Assembly: GCA_016617855.1 (NCBI GenBank)
Contig: JAECUM010009759.1
Span: 41,368-105,367, forward strand
From: Megalonaias nervosa
Taxonomy: Eukaryota; Mollusca; Bivalvia; Unionida; Unionidae
DNA: 64,000 nucleotides
Reading direction: 5' to 3'
The notes beneath the pieces were generated by a model. That model was not told where the DNA came from. It made no database searches and worked only from the letters and a program-made list of their open reading frames with translations. Below, one piece after another: positions 36,973-48,659 of the stretch (positions are counted from its first letter, which is position 1; the number at the start of each line of letters is the position of its first letter). The position numbers and the translations under genes are program-made.

Positions 36973-37509
36973 GCTGGTGAAAAACAGAGCTGAAACGCAA
37001 TGTAAACATTTCTATTACTGGTAACAAGTGCAATGAATGTCAGCTGGAATTGCACTATTTTCTGAAAAGTTAATTATGCAAAGATCGTTTCTGATGATGA
37101 GCCAAAAGGATGATAAGATAAATACTTATACCACAGAAGTATAAAGCAAAAACTGTATGGTAGTCATTGCTAAACATGTGCTCTAAAAGCATAGGGAGTT
37201 TGTCTATATGTACCTACTGAACCTATAGCCATTGTATCTAAGTATTTTTTTCATTAAAAAACATGCAGTAAAAAAATCGATCTATGTCATATACTAAAAT
37301 ATTATCTTCGATACAAAATGCATCCACTAATCTGTGAGAATTTCATCAGCAATGAAGCTCTCAGTCGACATGGAACACATTTTGTCCTGCATCATTCAAA
37401 GCAACTAAAGCTGAAGAATTTAGTATGTTTGGATTATGATTCAGCTGCAATCAATCCTCTTGTTTAGTCTGTCAATGTCCTATTCTATAGCATCTTTTTC
37501 TGGCCTTGG
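36973..37509. other. Intron sequence without recognisable features
   Basis: Unique sequence between two arrays. Confidence 0.5.
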
Positions 37510-38900
37510 TCCACCCAACCTCTTTTTAAAATTCTCTAATGGATTTGTCAGTAATCAGTTTTTAATACTGTATAACCATTTTGTTGACTTAGTCCATTCA
37601 TCCTTAATCAAAAATCCATACTGGATTTGACAGAAATCCATTTTTAAAAAAATTTTGTGCCAATTTAGTTCACCCATCCCTTTCTGAAACTGGCTTCAAT
37701 GAATATCAGAAATCCATTTTAAGAAGACTTTTTTGTTAACTTTGTTCACCCATCCATCACTGAAACTGGCCCAATAATGGATACATGAGTAATGGATTTT
37801 TAACATGACCTTTTTGTTGACTTAGTTCACCCATCCATCACTGAAACTGGCCCAATAGTGGACATATCAGTAATGGATTTTTAATATGACCTTTTTGTTG
37901 ACTTAGTTCACCCATCCATCACTGAAACTGGCCCAATAGTGGATATATCAGTAATGGATTTTTAATATGACATTTTTGTTGACTAAGTTCACCCATCCTT
38001 CACTGAAACTGGTCCAATAGTGGATACATAAGTAATGGAATTTTAATATGACCTTTCTGTTGACTAAATTCACCCATCCATCACTGAAACTGGCCCAATA
38101 GTGGATATATCATTAATGGATTTTTAATATGACATTTTTGTTGACTAAGTTCACTCATCCTTCACTGAAACTGGCCCAATAGTGGATATATCAGTAATGG
38201 ATTTTTAATATGACCTTTCTTTTGACCAAGTTCACTCATCCTTCACTGAAACTGGCCCAATAGTGGACACATGAGTAATGGATTTTTAATATGACCTTCT
38301 TGTTGACTAAGTTCACCCATCCTTCACTGAAACTGGCCCAATAGTGGATACACAAGTAATGGATTTTTAATATGACCTTTTTGTTGACTTAGTTCACCCA
38401 TCCTTCACTGAAACTGGCCCAATAGTGGATATATCAGTAATGGATTTTTAATATGACCTTTTTGTTGACTTAGTTCACCCATCCATCACTGAAACTGGCC
38501 CAATAGTGGATATATCAGTAATGGATTTTTAATATGACCTTTCTGTTGACTTAGTTCACCCATCCATCACTGAAACTGGCCCAGTAGTGGATATATCAGT
38601 AATGGATTTTTAATATGACCTTTTTGTTGAGTAAGTTCACCCATCCTTCACTGAAACTGGCCCAATAGTGGATACATGAGTAATGGATTTTTAATATGAC
38701 CTTTTGTTGACTTAGTTCACCCATCCATCACTGAAACTAGCCCATTAGTGGATACATGAGTAATGGATTTTTAATATGACCTTTTTGTTGACTATGTTCA
38801 CCCATCCATCACTGAAACTAGCCCATTAGTGGATATATCAGTAATGGATTTTTAATATGACCTTTTTGTTGACTTAGTTCACCCATCCTTCACTGAAACT
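37510..38900. repeat. 81-bp minisatellite array with a decay gradient
   Basis: About 17 copies of CCCATCCATCACTGAAACTG, GCCCAATAGTGGATATATCA, GTAATGGATTTTTAATATGA, CCTTTTTGTTGACTTAGTTC. Copies from 37510 to about 37760 are strongly diverged and of irregular length, while those from 37.76 to 38.9 kb are near-uniform. The array ends about 40 bp from the splice donor of exon 38942-39009. Confidence 0.96.
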
Positions 38901-38941
38901 TCATGTAACCCCAATCCACTTCCATATAATATGATACTTAC

Positions 38942-39009
38942 TTGGAAGATTTGCTTCAAAGAAAACAAAGCTCTTCTAAGTTCTCTACCAGAGGAATTCA
39001 AAAGTTTTT
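38942..39009 (-). CDS. FHOD: FHOD-family formin, internal exon (start of FH3/DID region)
   Basis: A 68-bp exon with acceptor ttctctttcag and donor gtaagtatc. It enters in phase 1 (two bases, AA, completing a Glu codon if the previous exon ends in G) and leaves in phase 0. The peptide reads KLLNSSGRELRRALFSLK and then QIFQ, which is the opening of the FH3/diaphanous-inhibitory armadillo region of FHOD1/FHOD3. FHOD formins nucleate and bundle actin. In the resting state this region binds the C-terminal DAD, and ROCK phosphorylation relieves the block. It joins exactly to the next exon at 26992-27097 across an 11.8 kb intron. The upstream exon, expected to end the GTPase-binding region, was not found between 39010 and 64000, so that intron is either more than 25 kb long or hides a short exon I missed. 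The donor lies only about 40 bp from the 81-bp minisatellite at 37.5-38.9 kb. Confidence 0.93.
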
Positions 39010-40716
39010 CTGAAAGAGAAGAAAGAATAATTATACAACACTGAGGAAGCAAGGGAGAAAATATCTGGCCTGTGAAATAGCGCTGTTATGATTAATCAAT
39101 CTAATCCAATATTAGTCACATCCAGTGATATGACCATTTACTCAAATACAATTTTTGTGACTGATTTTGGCAGATTACTGGTGATTTGAATGCATCCCCA
39201 ATTATGACATGACATTATTCATGTAGACAAATTTATCAATTTGTATTGGATTATAGATCACTTAAGAGCAACTGATGAGAAAGCTCCAATACCACTGTTA
39301 CATGCAAAAAGTCGTATATGCCAAATTATCTCAATAATACTGAATCTTGAAAGATATTGTTCCTAAACATCAATGGGTTCCATTAAAGCCAAATAATATC
39401 CATGTTTCATCACATTATGAGCCATGTAATTTCTACCTCAAACTGTGAAACCTGGCCATTTTTCATTTGTACAAATTAATCCGATGTTGATCAGTGACAT
39501 CAACGGGTCAACTGACCTCAATTGAAAGCCTGAACACAAGACTGATGACATCACCACTGTAAACATAATAAGTCAACACGACACTATGTTAGATTGTCTT
39601 CAGCCCAATTTCAACCTTCATATTATTCCCGAGCCCCAACTAATCACCAATATTCACAGGTCTTATTTTTATCTAATGGATGCATTTTCTTCTCAGCTTC
39701 ACTTTAAAAAAGTGTGCCTGCCTCTCTTCATTCCCTCTTAAATCAGTTTGTGCGCCATGTTTGAATGTTGTTGTCATTAGATTAGTCACTAATGGAATTT
39801 GTTGAATGTACCATATCACTACTTTTGGAGTACTCCCAAAAAGGAATGGAATAATAAGTAACTTTGTTGACTGAATTAAGCTTTGGCACATCTTAATTTT
39901 AAAGTAAATATTTGAACATCATTTAAACTTGACATTTTGATTATTTCAAAGAACAGTTTATATCGGATACATTTTTTTAAAAAATCATTTCCTTCCTTCC
40001 AAAGTAAGTTAGATTGGAAGAATGGTGAAATTTATGTCAAATTACAGCATTTGGGCTTTAAAATTACAAGAAAAATGTTAACATAAAAGTCCTTTGGTCT
40101 TTATTTACCTTGTGAGTGATTAGGTAAAATTTACACATCTCTAAATACCCAACCATGATCATTTAATCCTATAGTTAATAACCACATTACACTTTCTTGC
40201 ATAATATCTTGTCTATCTGCACCATTTGAGGGCTACACTTCCTGTTTGTTACACAAAGAAATATGTCATCACATTTAAATCCGATAGGTGGTTATTGTTT
40301 GTTCAAGTCCAGAGTAAAACAATAATCACCAATCAGAACCAACTGTAACATATTCACGTGTGACCCACTGGAAGTACTGACATCCAAACTAGGTAAATTT
40401 AGATACAAAGTAACAAAGAAACTTTGTCCACAAGAGATGATCTGTAAAGAACTTACACAGCGAACAAGTCTGTAATGCCTCCTTTTACAATCATATATTT
40501 AATCAGTGAATAAATGTGCAGATGGGAGTTTGGTTTTTTTTAAAAAAATTGGTAAGAAGCCAGATTCCAAACTGTACATTATAGTCACCTTGTTAATTTG
40601 TAGAAAATGGGTGGGTGTTGTCAACAATTTCTTTTTTCATTAGCAGAAATGAGTGTCAGCGCCATGACAGTTGTTTTGCTTCTGCAGTAAGTACAATGTG
40701 AAGGGTTTTGTTGTTA
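39010..40716. other. Intron sequence upstream of the first visible exon
   Basis: Unique AT-rich. I searched the minus strand for the preceding FHOD exon, which should end near an 'ACIE'-type peptide in phase 1, and found no candidate. Confidence 0.5.
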
Positions 40717-41570
40717 GTCATCTCCAGTCCCATACTCAGACTTGTTCTAGATAAGATTTCCTTTGCACAAGGAAATAGTCATCTCCAGTCCCATACTCAG
40801 ACTTGTTCTAGATAAGATTTCCTTTGCACAAGGAAATTGTCATCTCCAGTCCCATACTCAGACTTGTTCTAGATAAGATTTCCTTTGCACAAGGAAATTG
40901 TCATCTCCAGTCCCATACTCAGACTTGTTCTAGATAAGATTTCCTTTGCACAAGGAAATTGTCATCTCCAGTCCCATACTCAGACTTGTTCTAGATAAGA
41001 TTTCCTTTGCACAAGGAAATTGTCATCTCCGGTCCCATACTCAGACTTGTTCTAGATAAGATTTCCTTTGCACAAGGAAATTGTCATCTCCAGTCCCATA
41101 CTCAGACTTGTTCTAGATAAGATTTCCTTTGCACAAGGAAATTGTCATCTCCAGTCCCATACTCAGACTTGTTCTAGATAAGATTTCCTTTGCACAAGGA
41201 AATTGTCATCTCCAGTCCCATACTCAGACTTGTTCTAGATAAGATTTCCTTTGCACAAGGAAATTGTCATCTCCAGTCCCATACTCAGACTTGTTCAAGA
41301 TAAGATTTCCTTTGCACAAGGAAATTGTCATCTCCAGTCCCATACTCAGACTTGTTCTAGATAAGATTTCCTTTGCACAAGGAAATTGTCATCTCCAGTC
41401 CCATACTCAGACTTGTTCTAGATAAGATTTCCTTTGCACAAGGAAATTGTCATCTCCAGTCCCATACTCAGACTTGTTCTAGATAAGATTTCCTTTGCAC
41501 AAGGAAATTGTCATCTCCAGTCCCATACTCAGACTTGTTCAAGACAAGATTTCCTTTGCACAAGGAAATT
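40717..41570. repeat. 61-bp minisatellite, exactly 14 near-identical copies
   Basis: Copies start at 40717 and every 61 bp after that to 41510, so 14 x 61 = 854 bp with no indel. The unit is GTCATCTCCAGTCCCATACT, CAGACTTGTTCTAGATAAGA, TTTCCTTTGCACAAGGAAAT, T. Only a handful of substitutions occur (for example ctccgg at about 41028, ttcaaga in copies 10 and 14). Each unit contains the hairpin ATTTCCTT-TGCAC-AAGGAAAT with a perfect 8-bp stem. Confidence 0.99.
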
Positions 41571-42540
41571 GTGCTACTTCTGTTTGAAAGATAGCACTGT
41601 CTTGACTTCCAAATTTAAATGAGGACATGACATTGGTAATAAGCTGTTCCAAAATCATTCATGCAGTGCAGACAAAGGGCATAATGACCAGTACAAGTCA
41701 TGCACATAATCAAATGGAGCAGTCTGAAATAAAAGGTTGAATACAAATCATTGACAGGCAGTCTGTCTGGAAGTAGTTTTTATATCTTGTCAAGGATGAG
41801 AATGGCATATGAACAGCTGACAAGTCCAGGTCTGTCAGTAATCTGCTTACTAGAAATATAACCAATATGTCAAAACGTAAAAAATGGCACCACCCCACCA
41901 CTGACAGAATTCTAAAGATTAAAAGAACCCCAAATTTGATAGGTGCATCGATAATGGCTTGCATCATAGGCTGAGAATTGTGAATCATATCGATATGCAT
42001 CAGGAATGTATCATTTCACCCCTAGAATGTGTATGGTGCACAAGTACAACTATATGCAGTACATCTACATAGGCACTTCACTTAGTATGGGTAGATCTAT
42101 TTACAGCCATTCAATCAGTGAATTATTTCTTAATCCTACCTCTGATAACCCATTACACTTCCTGGCTGCACTTTTCTATCAGTGGAAAACTTTGCTCATG
42201 ATACTCTAAAGGTGGATTGAAGCAAGAATTATCCATAGGGACTCCTCATTGCTATCAGAAGGAAGATCAACTGATTCTTATCAATCCTTCTATAAGCAAT
42301 ATTGGCACTAAGTAAATGTGGTTTGTTTTTGCCAGCTAACACATGTCCCATCACCTACAGTTTTATTATCATCACAATGACATTCTGTATCACTGGTACT
42401 TGACACAAGGAGAGATAAACTCAAGCAAAAAGTTAAACAAAATGGAATCTGACCAGGAGCATGATAAAGACCTAATAATGTATCCTTGCCTTAAATATTT
42501 ACAGCATATTTTCTGTCTCTACTTTCGTGGTGTTTGTTTA
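41571..42540. other. Intron sequence without recognisable features
   Basis: Unique sequence. Short ORFs of 60-96 codons show no domain. Confidence 0.5.
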
Positions 42541-42664
42541 TAATTTTGTCATCATATCATTATATATGTTTTTTAAGTGTTGTCAAATGTTGTAAAGCGC
42601 TTAGAGCTTCTAAAGATTAGGCACTATACAAAGTCCTCATTATTATTATTATTATTATTATTAA
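42541..42664 (+). mobile_element. LINE 3' tail (CR1/L2-like) with (ATT)n end
   Basis: 'gttgtaaagcgcttagagct', 'tctaaagattaggcactata' and 'caaagtcctc' followed by (ATT)n is the typical 3' end of CR1/L2-like LINEs and SINEs that borrow it. No upstream coding part is recognisable, so the copy is 5'-truncated or decayed. Confidence 0.65.
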
Positions 42665-43029
42665 AGAATATCCCTGAATCTTAAGCTCAAGATTTTAGTC
42701 TTCCTCTTGCAAGTTTGAAAACTTCGATCAAATTAAGTATCATATTGAAATCTTCCAATTTGCACAATTTGGACACGTTTTGATATTTGTCCAAAGTTGG
42801 GGCCAGGAGGTTCAAATACTTGATCAGAGAGCACAATGAAAACAAATGTTATTTCAAAAATGTAGAAAACTGAAAATTGCTCATGTCTACCTCAAATGTT
42901 TTTGCCACATCAAAAAAGGTTTTTTGTTTACTTTTAAATTTATCTTTCTTAAATTAACATGCTATGAAGGAGAAATCTGGTTAACTTGTATAACCAATGG
43001 AATTATACTCTTCTTAACTCAATACTCAT

Positions 43030-44540
43030 GTTTATCTATTGAAACAGTGTAAATGAAGTCTACGTTGAGAATTTTGTTGATATAATACAGGAGGCTGTAA
43101 GAAAACATGTACCACACAAAAACTGTACTATTTACACACTAGATGCATTACGAAATTAGAAAACTATCATGGCACAGAAAACGACTTAATGATGAAATGT
43201 ACTCAATACTTCTGCCACTGCTTTCTTTACAGGCCCAAGAGAAACTTGGTTATTACTAGGATTAGGGAGTCTAAATATAATCAGACTGATGCAATCAATC
43301 AGGTCTTTACCTGTATCCCCAAAGACTGGTTGAAACTAATTAGAGAAGGGAAGGAAGGTAAAAAAAAGAAAGAAATCATGTGACTCGATATCTGTATATG
43401 AAAGTTACAACAGCTGATGATAAAAAGGCAAAAGCTTTCAATGATTTCTTTTCTGAACAATAAACAACAAAAACCTTAAGTCTGCTTCAAACCCATGAAT
43501 TTATCACACAAGATAAACTAAAAAACAAAACTGTTTACCTCAAACCCCCAAACTAGTCATAACAAGATTTATCCTGCAATGTTTTCTGATGGCATTACTA
43601 TAAATCTGGGGCCAAAACATTTCTAATCTAGCTATCTAACCTGCAAGGCGAATGACTTTTCTTGGGTCACTTACTTTTCTTATATACATAAACAACACTG
43701 TATACAATATTAACTCCAATAGAAGTTTATCTGTACATGATACAAGTCTCTTTATAATCATAAATAATCCTGTCATAGCTTCAACTGCATCATAATCACT
43801 CATAACTTCAACTCTGACTTGGGAAACATTTCTCAATGAGCAAACAACTGGCATGTATCTGTTAACCCTTCCAAAAGTGAATCCCTGATAATCTGAAGGA
43901 AATTTTTTACAAAAAAACTTCTATCCAATATCCTCAAACAATTAATCAAGAAAGTTAACATGCACAAACATTGTGGATTTTTATCTCTCAAATGACTACT
44001 CATGGCACAAACATATAGACTATATCAAGAAAAGGTATGGCCAAGAAGGCATAAACTCCAATTCCAACTTGACAGAAAATCTTTATAAATTATAATTACA
44101 TCTTTTGTTTGACCCATTCTGGATTATGATAATGTTGTTTGGGACAATTGCACATTACCTGAGAAAAGAAAACTCAAAATAATACAAACTGGTACAGCCA
44201 GAATTGTGCGATGCAACAAATTTAGTATCTACTGACGCACTACACCAAGAATATGATTGGAAAGTCTTGAATCCAGATGACAAAAACATATTTACACTCT
44301 TGTGTAAAATGAAAACTGGTTCAAGCCTTCCCTATCTCAAATCTCCAATTCCATCAGCCATAAGTGATATTGCTCGCTATGACTTACATAATGTAAACAA
44401 TATCAATTCATATAAGCTAGAACAAGTCTTTATTACAACTTGTTTCTTCCTTCAGCCATTCGAGAATGAAATACAACTCATTTCTCAATACCTTTTCATG
44501 CTGTACACACTGATGTCACTCCAACTTTTATCCTGATTCT
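43030..44540 (+). pseudogene. Degenerate non-LTR retrotransposon ORF2 (CR1/Jockey-like)
   Basis: Pieces of a LINE ORF2 occur in the correct order but in different frames. At 43416-43463 is KAKAFNDFFSEQ followed by a stop, the conserved motif before the reverse transcriptase. At 43676-43795, FLIYINNTVYNINSN then LSVHDTSLF is the RT catalytic block, with the usual F-ADDT changed to SVHDT. Near 44004-44036 is WHKHIDYIKKR. At about 44120-44220, ILDYDNVVWDNCT and IQTGTARIVRC are found, and at about 44204-44500, ATNLVSTDALHQE..W and the C-terminal 'LFLPSAIRE' motif. Stops, frameshifts and a lost catalytic Asp make it dead. Clade is inferred from motif resemblance only. Confidence 0.85.
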
Positions 44541-45330
44541 TTCCTTAATGTACCCCTTATACCAACATCTATGAATGATATTGGTGGATACTTGCAACAT
44601 ACATGACAAAATAACACAATCAACTCCTCCTCTGCTAATTCAACAAGCCATGCCTAATGATGTTTCTCTTACATTTTATAAATCACAATAGTCCCAAAAT
44701 TATGTTCTAGTCCAATAAGCACTTTGTAATTCTAATGAATAATTCTAACAAATGTTTCCTCTCAAATTATTTAAACACAACATTAAATACATCTGCAGAC
44801 TGAATGTATGAAATAAGAATCAAAATCAGAATGAATCCAAAATAGGAATGAATTAGATTTCTCAGTTTTCTCCTTTTATACACTTTTTCAAGAGTCTATT
44901 ATGACTGCATGTCACAATATACCTCACATGACAGATTTTACTACTCAATCTAACATTTCAAAATACTTCTCATGTGACCTAACCCATCCAATGGAAAATA
45001 GCAATTCTTCTATAAACCCACCTGACCTAACCCTGCCAATGGCAAATAACTTAATTCTTCTAAGAATCCACCTGACCCCACCAGCCGATGATAATTACCC
45101 CAAACTTTTCAACAGGTTCAATATATAGGTTGAATTTAACTTGTCAACACCTATTTAACGATTAATATCTATAAAAATAGAAATCTATACACGTGGACAA
45201 ACAATTAACACCATATTTTGCTTATAGAAGACCACTACAATTTACAGTCATGAACAAAAAATATACATATTCTAGGTATAGTCATGCACCAAAGGTTATA
45301 AAAAATATAGAAATACATAACAATATCCAT
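44541..45330. other. Intron sequence; weak two-copy repeat
   Basis: Mostly unique. Around 44970-45090, 'cacctgacctaaccctgcca' and 'atggcaaata..aattcttct' occur twice at about 55-bp spacing. Confidence 0.45.
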
Positions 45331-45332
45331 TA

Positions 45333-46707
45333 CCGTATTTACTGCATGTTTTCGGACGGCAAAAAATAATTACTTTTTTTGTTGTCCGAATACATATTAA
45401 ATTCTTTAATTAGGTATCCGAAAACAAACAGTGGAAGATAAATTTGTGCCCCCCCCCACCCCTGTCCATAATGAAGTTACCATTAGCTCACATGGCGACA
45501 TGCTGCCATGAAGTAAAACCAGTATTTTGTCTAACACCACGGAGAGGATAATGAATGAAAAACAGGCATTACTTGCCTATTTTGTCTATTTGATACATGT
45601 CCATCCAGCTGAAAACACAGCCATACATGTATTAGAGCCACGATTGTGTGCGTATTTTCGAAAAGAACCGCCATATTAGTAATCTTGCAATTCACAGTTT
45701 AACCCTCTACTAATCAGTGACCAATAAAATCTACCTTACAAACTCATGCAAGCTTTATGTTTGTGTAATTAAGATATAAATACAAACTAAATAAAAACAA
45801 ATTTGGAATTATAATTCTGAAGATATTTATGACAGAAACATTTTAGTATCAAGAGTAGAAATACTGGTACATGTATGATGGCTAATCTTAGAGCACCAAG
45901 GGTGAGAGGCTCCATATGGGGTGAGTGTTGTACGCACGCCTAGGAAGGGTAAATATAACAAGCAAGTTGCAATATATGAGTCATTAATATGTTGGTATTT
46001 TTTCTAAAATAAAGGTGATCTATTTGTTGTGGTTCTCTCTTCTTTTTTCCCCACCTAGCCAAGGGTAGCTTCAAAATGAGTAGACCCTGTCGACTCGAAA
46101 CAATCGACTGCTCAAAGATTGTTTTGATGCATGTTGGAGATTTCAGGGTGTCTAGGTGATAATTGTTCATATTATAATTTGTGTGATTTCTTTGACAGGT
46201 GTGTTCGGAAATAAAAGGCAGCCATCTGGATTTCGTTAAAAGAGGACACGATGTACTGAACATGTTACACCCACAATCAATATTTATCGTCTACAAAGAG
46301 GTTTATTACCTGCAGAACAATAACTATATTTAAACCGTGGTACATAATGCCTCAGGGATAAGGGGTTTGTTTTGTTGCACGATGCCACTGAATTTACTAA
46401 TCCATACTGACTCTCTGATGTATCGTTTAATGATATAAAGCAGGGGTCATGGTTTCTAATCAAAGCCACCTGCATGAAGTGGTTTCGTGTGTAACGATGT
46501 CTACACTGACAACCAATCCATGGAAGTTCGTGATCACATTAAAACGACGCAGCAGATCTTCTTAGATCGTGTCCGAAAACATAAACTGTAGAAAAAATTG
46601 TAGCAGAGCAACATCCGAAAAATTACAAGGCATTTAAATATAATATTTGCCCAAAAAAAAACGGTGTCCAAAAACAAACCATGTCCGAAAACATACCGAT
46701 AATACGG
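45333..46707. mobile_element. Tc1/mariner-pogo-like non-autonomous DNA transposon (1375 bp)
   Basis: TA (45331-45332 and 46708-46709) flanks imperfect terminal inverted repeats. The left end reads CCGTATTTACTGCATGTTTT then CGGAC; the reverse complement of the right end reads CCGTATTATCGGTATGTTTT then CGGAC, about 20 of 25 positions matching. Subterminal copies of 'gtccgaaaaca' recur near both ends (45405-45430, 46570, 46612, 46668), which is typical of transposase-binding arrays. The interior has no ORF over 107 codons and no transposase is recognised. Confidence 0.82.
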
Positions 46708-46874
46708 TAGTCACTCAATACAAGTAAATATCCTCTATTTCTTTCTTTCAATCATTTTGACATAAAGCTAAAGTGGCTTAGGTGAAATAGTTCTGTCTTC
46801 TTTCAGTTCTTATGACAGTGATCTTTGACCTTTTGACCCCAAAATGAATGTGTCAGATCAGTATCAGTTCTATT
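46708..46874. other. Short unique stretch between transposon and array
   Basis: Nothing is recognised apart from the right TA of the transposon at its start. Confidence 0.4.
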
Positions 46875-47330
46875 GAGGACTAACTAAACATCATAAAAAG
46901 TACCAGTCCCATTTATGACAAACTAAACATCATAAAAAGTACCAGTCCCATTTACAACAAACTAAACATCATAAGAAGTACCAGTCCCATTTATGACTAA
47001 CTAAACATCATAAAAAGTACCAGTCCCATTTATGACTAACTAAACATCATAAAAAGTACCAGTCCCATTTACAACAAACTAAACATCATAAAAAGTACCA
47101 GTCCCATTTATGACTAACTAAACATCATAAAAAGTACCAGTCCCATGTATGACTAACTAAACATCATAAAAAGTACCAGCCCCATTTATGACAAACTAAA
47201 CATCATAAAAAGTACCAGTCCCATTTATGACTAACTAAACATCATAAAAAGTACCAGTCCCATTTATGACTAACTAAACATCATAAAAAGTGCCAGTCCC
47301 ATTTATGACAAACTAGACATAATAAAAAGT
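46875..47330. repeat. 39-bp minisatellite array
   Basis: About 12 copies of AACTAAACATCATAAAAAGT followed by ACCAGTCCCATTTATGACT. Highly homogeneous. The unit resembles that of the 24.3-25.7 kb array, and both resemble the dispersed repeat at 26.5 and 47.5 kb. Confidence 0.96.
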
Positions 47331-47519
47331 ATAAGAAGTGTTTAAGTGAAAACAAAATTCTGATATAACATCTATTCTGGATGAGTGGCTGTAACAAGAT
47401 GATGTCATACTGGAGAAAAGAACATCACCATTTTCACTTATGCCCAATATATCAAAGGATGTCTTTCGGTGGAAACCTATGGCAACATGATCCCAGCATT
47501 CTGAAATAATGATCATCAG

Positions 47520-47680
47520 CATGTCTAAGGGGCAACATTTTTATTCAGGGCTGACTACACAAGGGGCAACATTTTTATTTAGGGCTGACTACATCATGGG
47601 ATCAATGATAACAGATGCACAGATGGATAACAGGCCATTATACAAGCTCTTTTGGTCTATGACCAGCAGAGCTAATAAAT
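47520..47680 (+). repeat. Dispersed repeat copy with a two-copy internal duplication
   Basis: 'ggggcaacatttttattcag' and 'ggctgactaca' occur twice in tandem (about 47530 and 47568), followed by 'acagatgcacagatggataa', 'caggccatta' and 'aagctcttttggtctatgac'. The latter part matches 26590-26650. Confidence 0.65.
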
Positions 47681-48659
47681 GCCAGCAAAGCAAAATAAAA
47701 ATCCTAGTAATAACTGATGAGGGTTTTTTGGGGTTGGGGTGGGGTGATGCAGGTTGTAATTACCACCAAAATCTAACAGTCACATATATAAGCTGACCTC
47801 CTTACAAACACAGACCAATTTACACGGCCAAGCCAGATATGCTTGGATTGTCCAGTTGCCTAAAAAGTTATCAAAAAAGGTTGAAAATAGCATCACCCTG
47901 GGTTCCAAAGACTCTAGGTCAGTTACACAAGTCCTTAAAGCAGCTGAAAGGCTTGGCGCTTCTCAGCAGTTATTGGTGATAAGCACCTGAAAAACTTGTT
48001 ACATAATATAGCTTTAATTCCAATCAAGAAATTAATAAAAAAAATTCCATCACCTTTACCGAAGATTGTGCTCTAATTAGTTATTGTTCATATGATGCCC
48101 ATTCTCCTCTATTCATCAGAGATTCTGATGATACAAAAATAGAAAATCTGAAAAGGAATTCCATCAACAGCCCTCTTTGCCTCATGGAAGATAGTCTTCA
48201 AAAATGGGAGCTCTTGGTGAATATGGATATTATGGTATCTATATAGAACATTATATTAGGTGGCAGGGTACAGTTTTGCAAACTGGCCCCTGGCAAATTT
48301 CTTAACTTAAGGCTATGGTGTGACTTTTTCAGCTATTATTGTTTACTAATTAAAGATATAGATATATTTGTTAACTAGGTGTTTCGGGCTTGTGTTGTTC
48401 TTGAAATTGATGTCAGGCATGTACATCTTCCATAGTTACTCAGCAGTATGTTGATAGTGAAATACCAATAGGTGGCTAGGAAGAAGAACTCCTGTTGGAC
48501 AAGTTAAGTCATTGCTAAATAAATCTCAAAATGGCCAGGACCAAGCAGATTTAATGAACAATGAACACGGAACACTATCACAATGAATGGAACTAAGAAT
48601 CACAGACTAAAATCTACAAGTAGAAACAAAATATACAAATAAGAAAGAGAATCTATAAA
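47681..48659. other. Intron sequence without recognisable features
   Basis: Unique sequence. No open frame with a recognisable domain. Confidence 0.45.

Larger units (their letters stand above)
5933..39009 (-). other. FHOD: Visible extent of the FHOD-family formin gene (partial)
   Basis: The five exons give 476 coding bases, which is two bases of a split codon plus 158 complete codons without a stop. Introns in transcription order are 38941-27098, 26991-21787, 21691-9603 and 9490-6028, with phases 0, 1, 0, 1. All carry GT-AG ends. The phase agreement at every junction is strong internal proof that the exons belong together. The gene continues at both ends. Coding sequence is about 1.4% of the 33 kb span, and most of the rest is tandem repeats, transposon debris and AT-rich unique sequence. 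A single FHOD orthologue is usual in invertebrates, so no FHOD1 or FHOD3 assignment is made. Confidence 0.93.
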
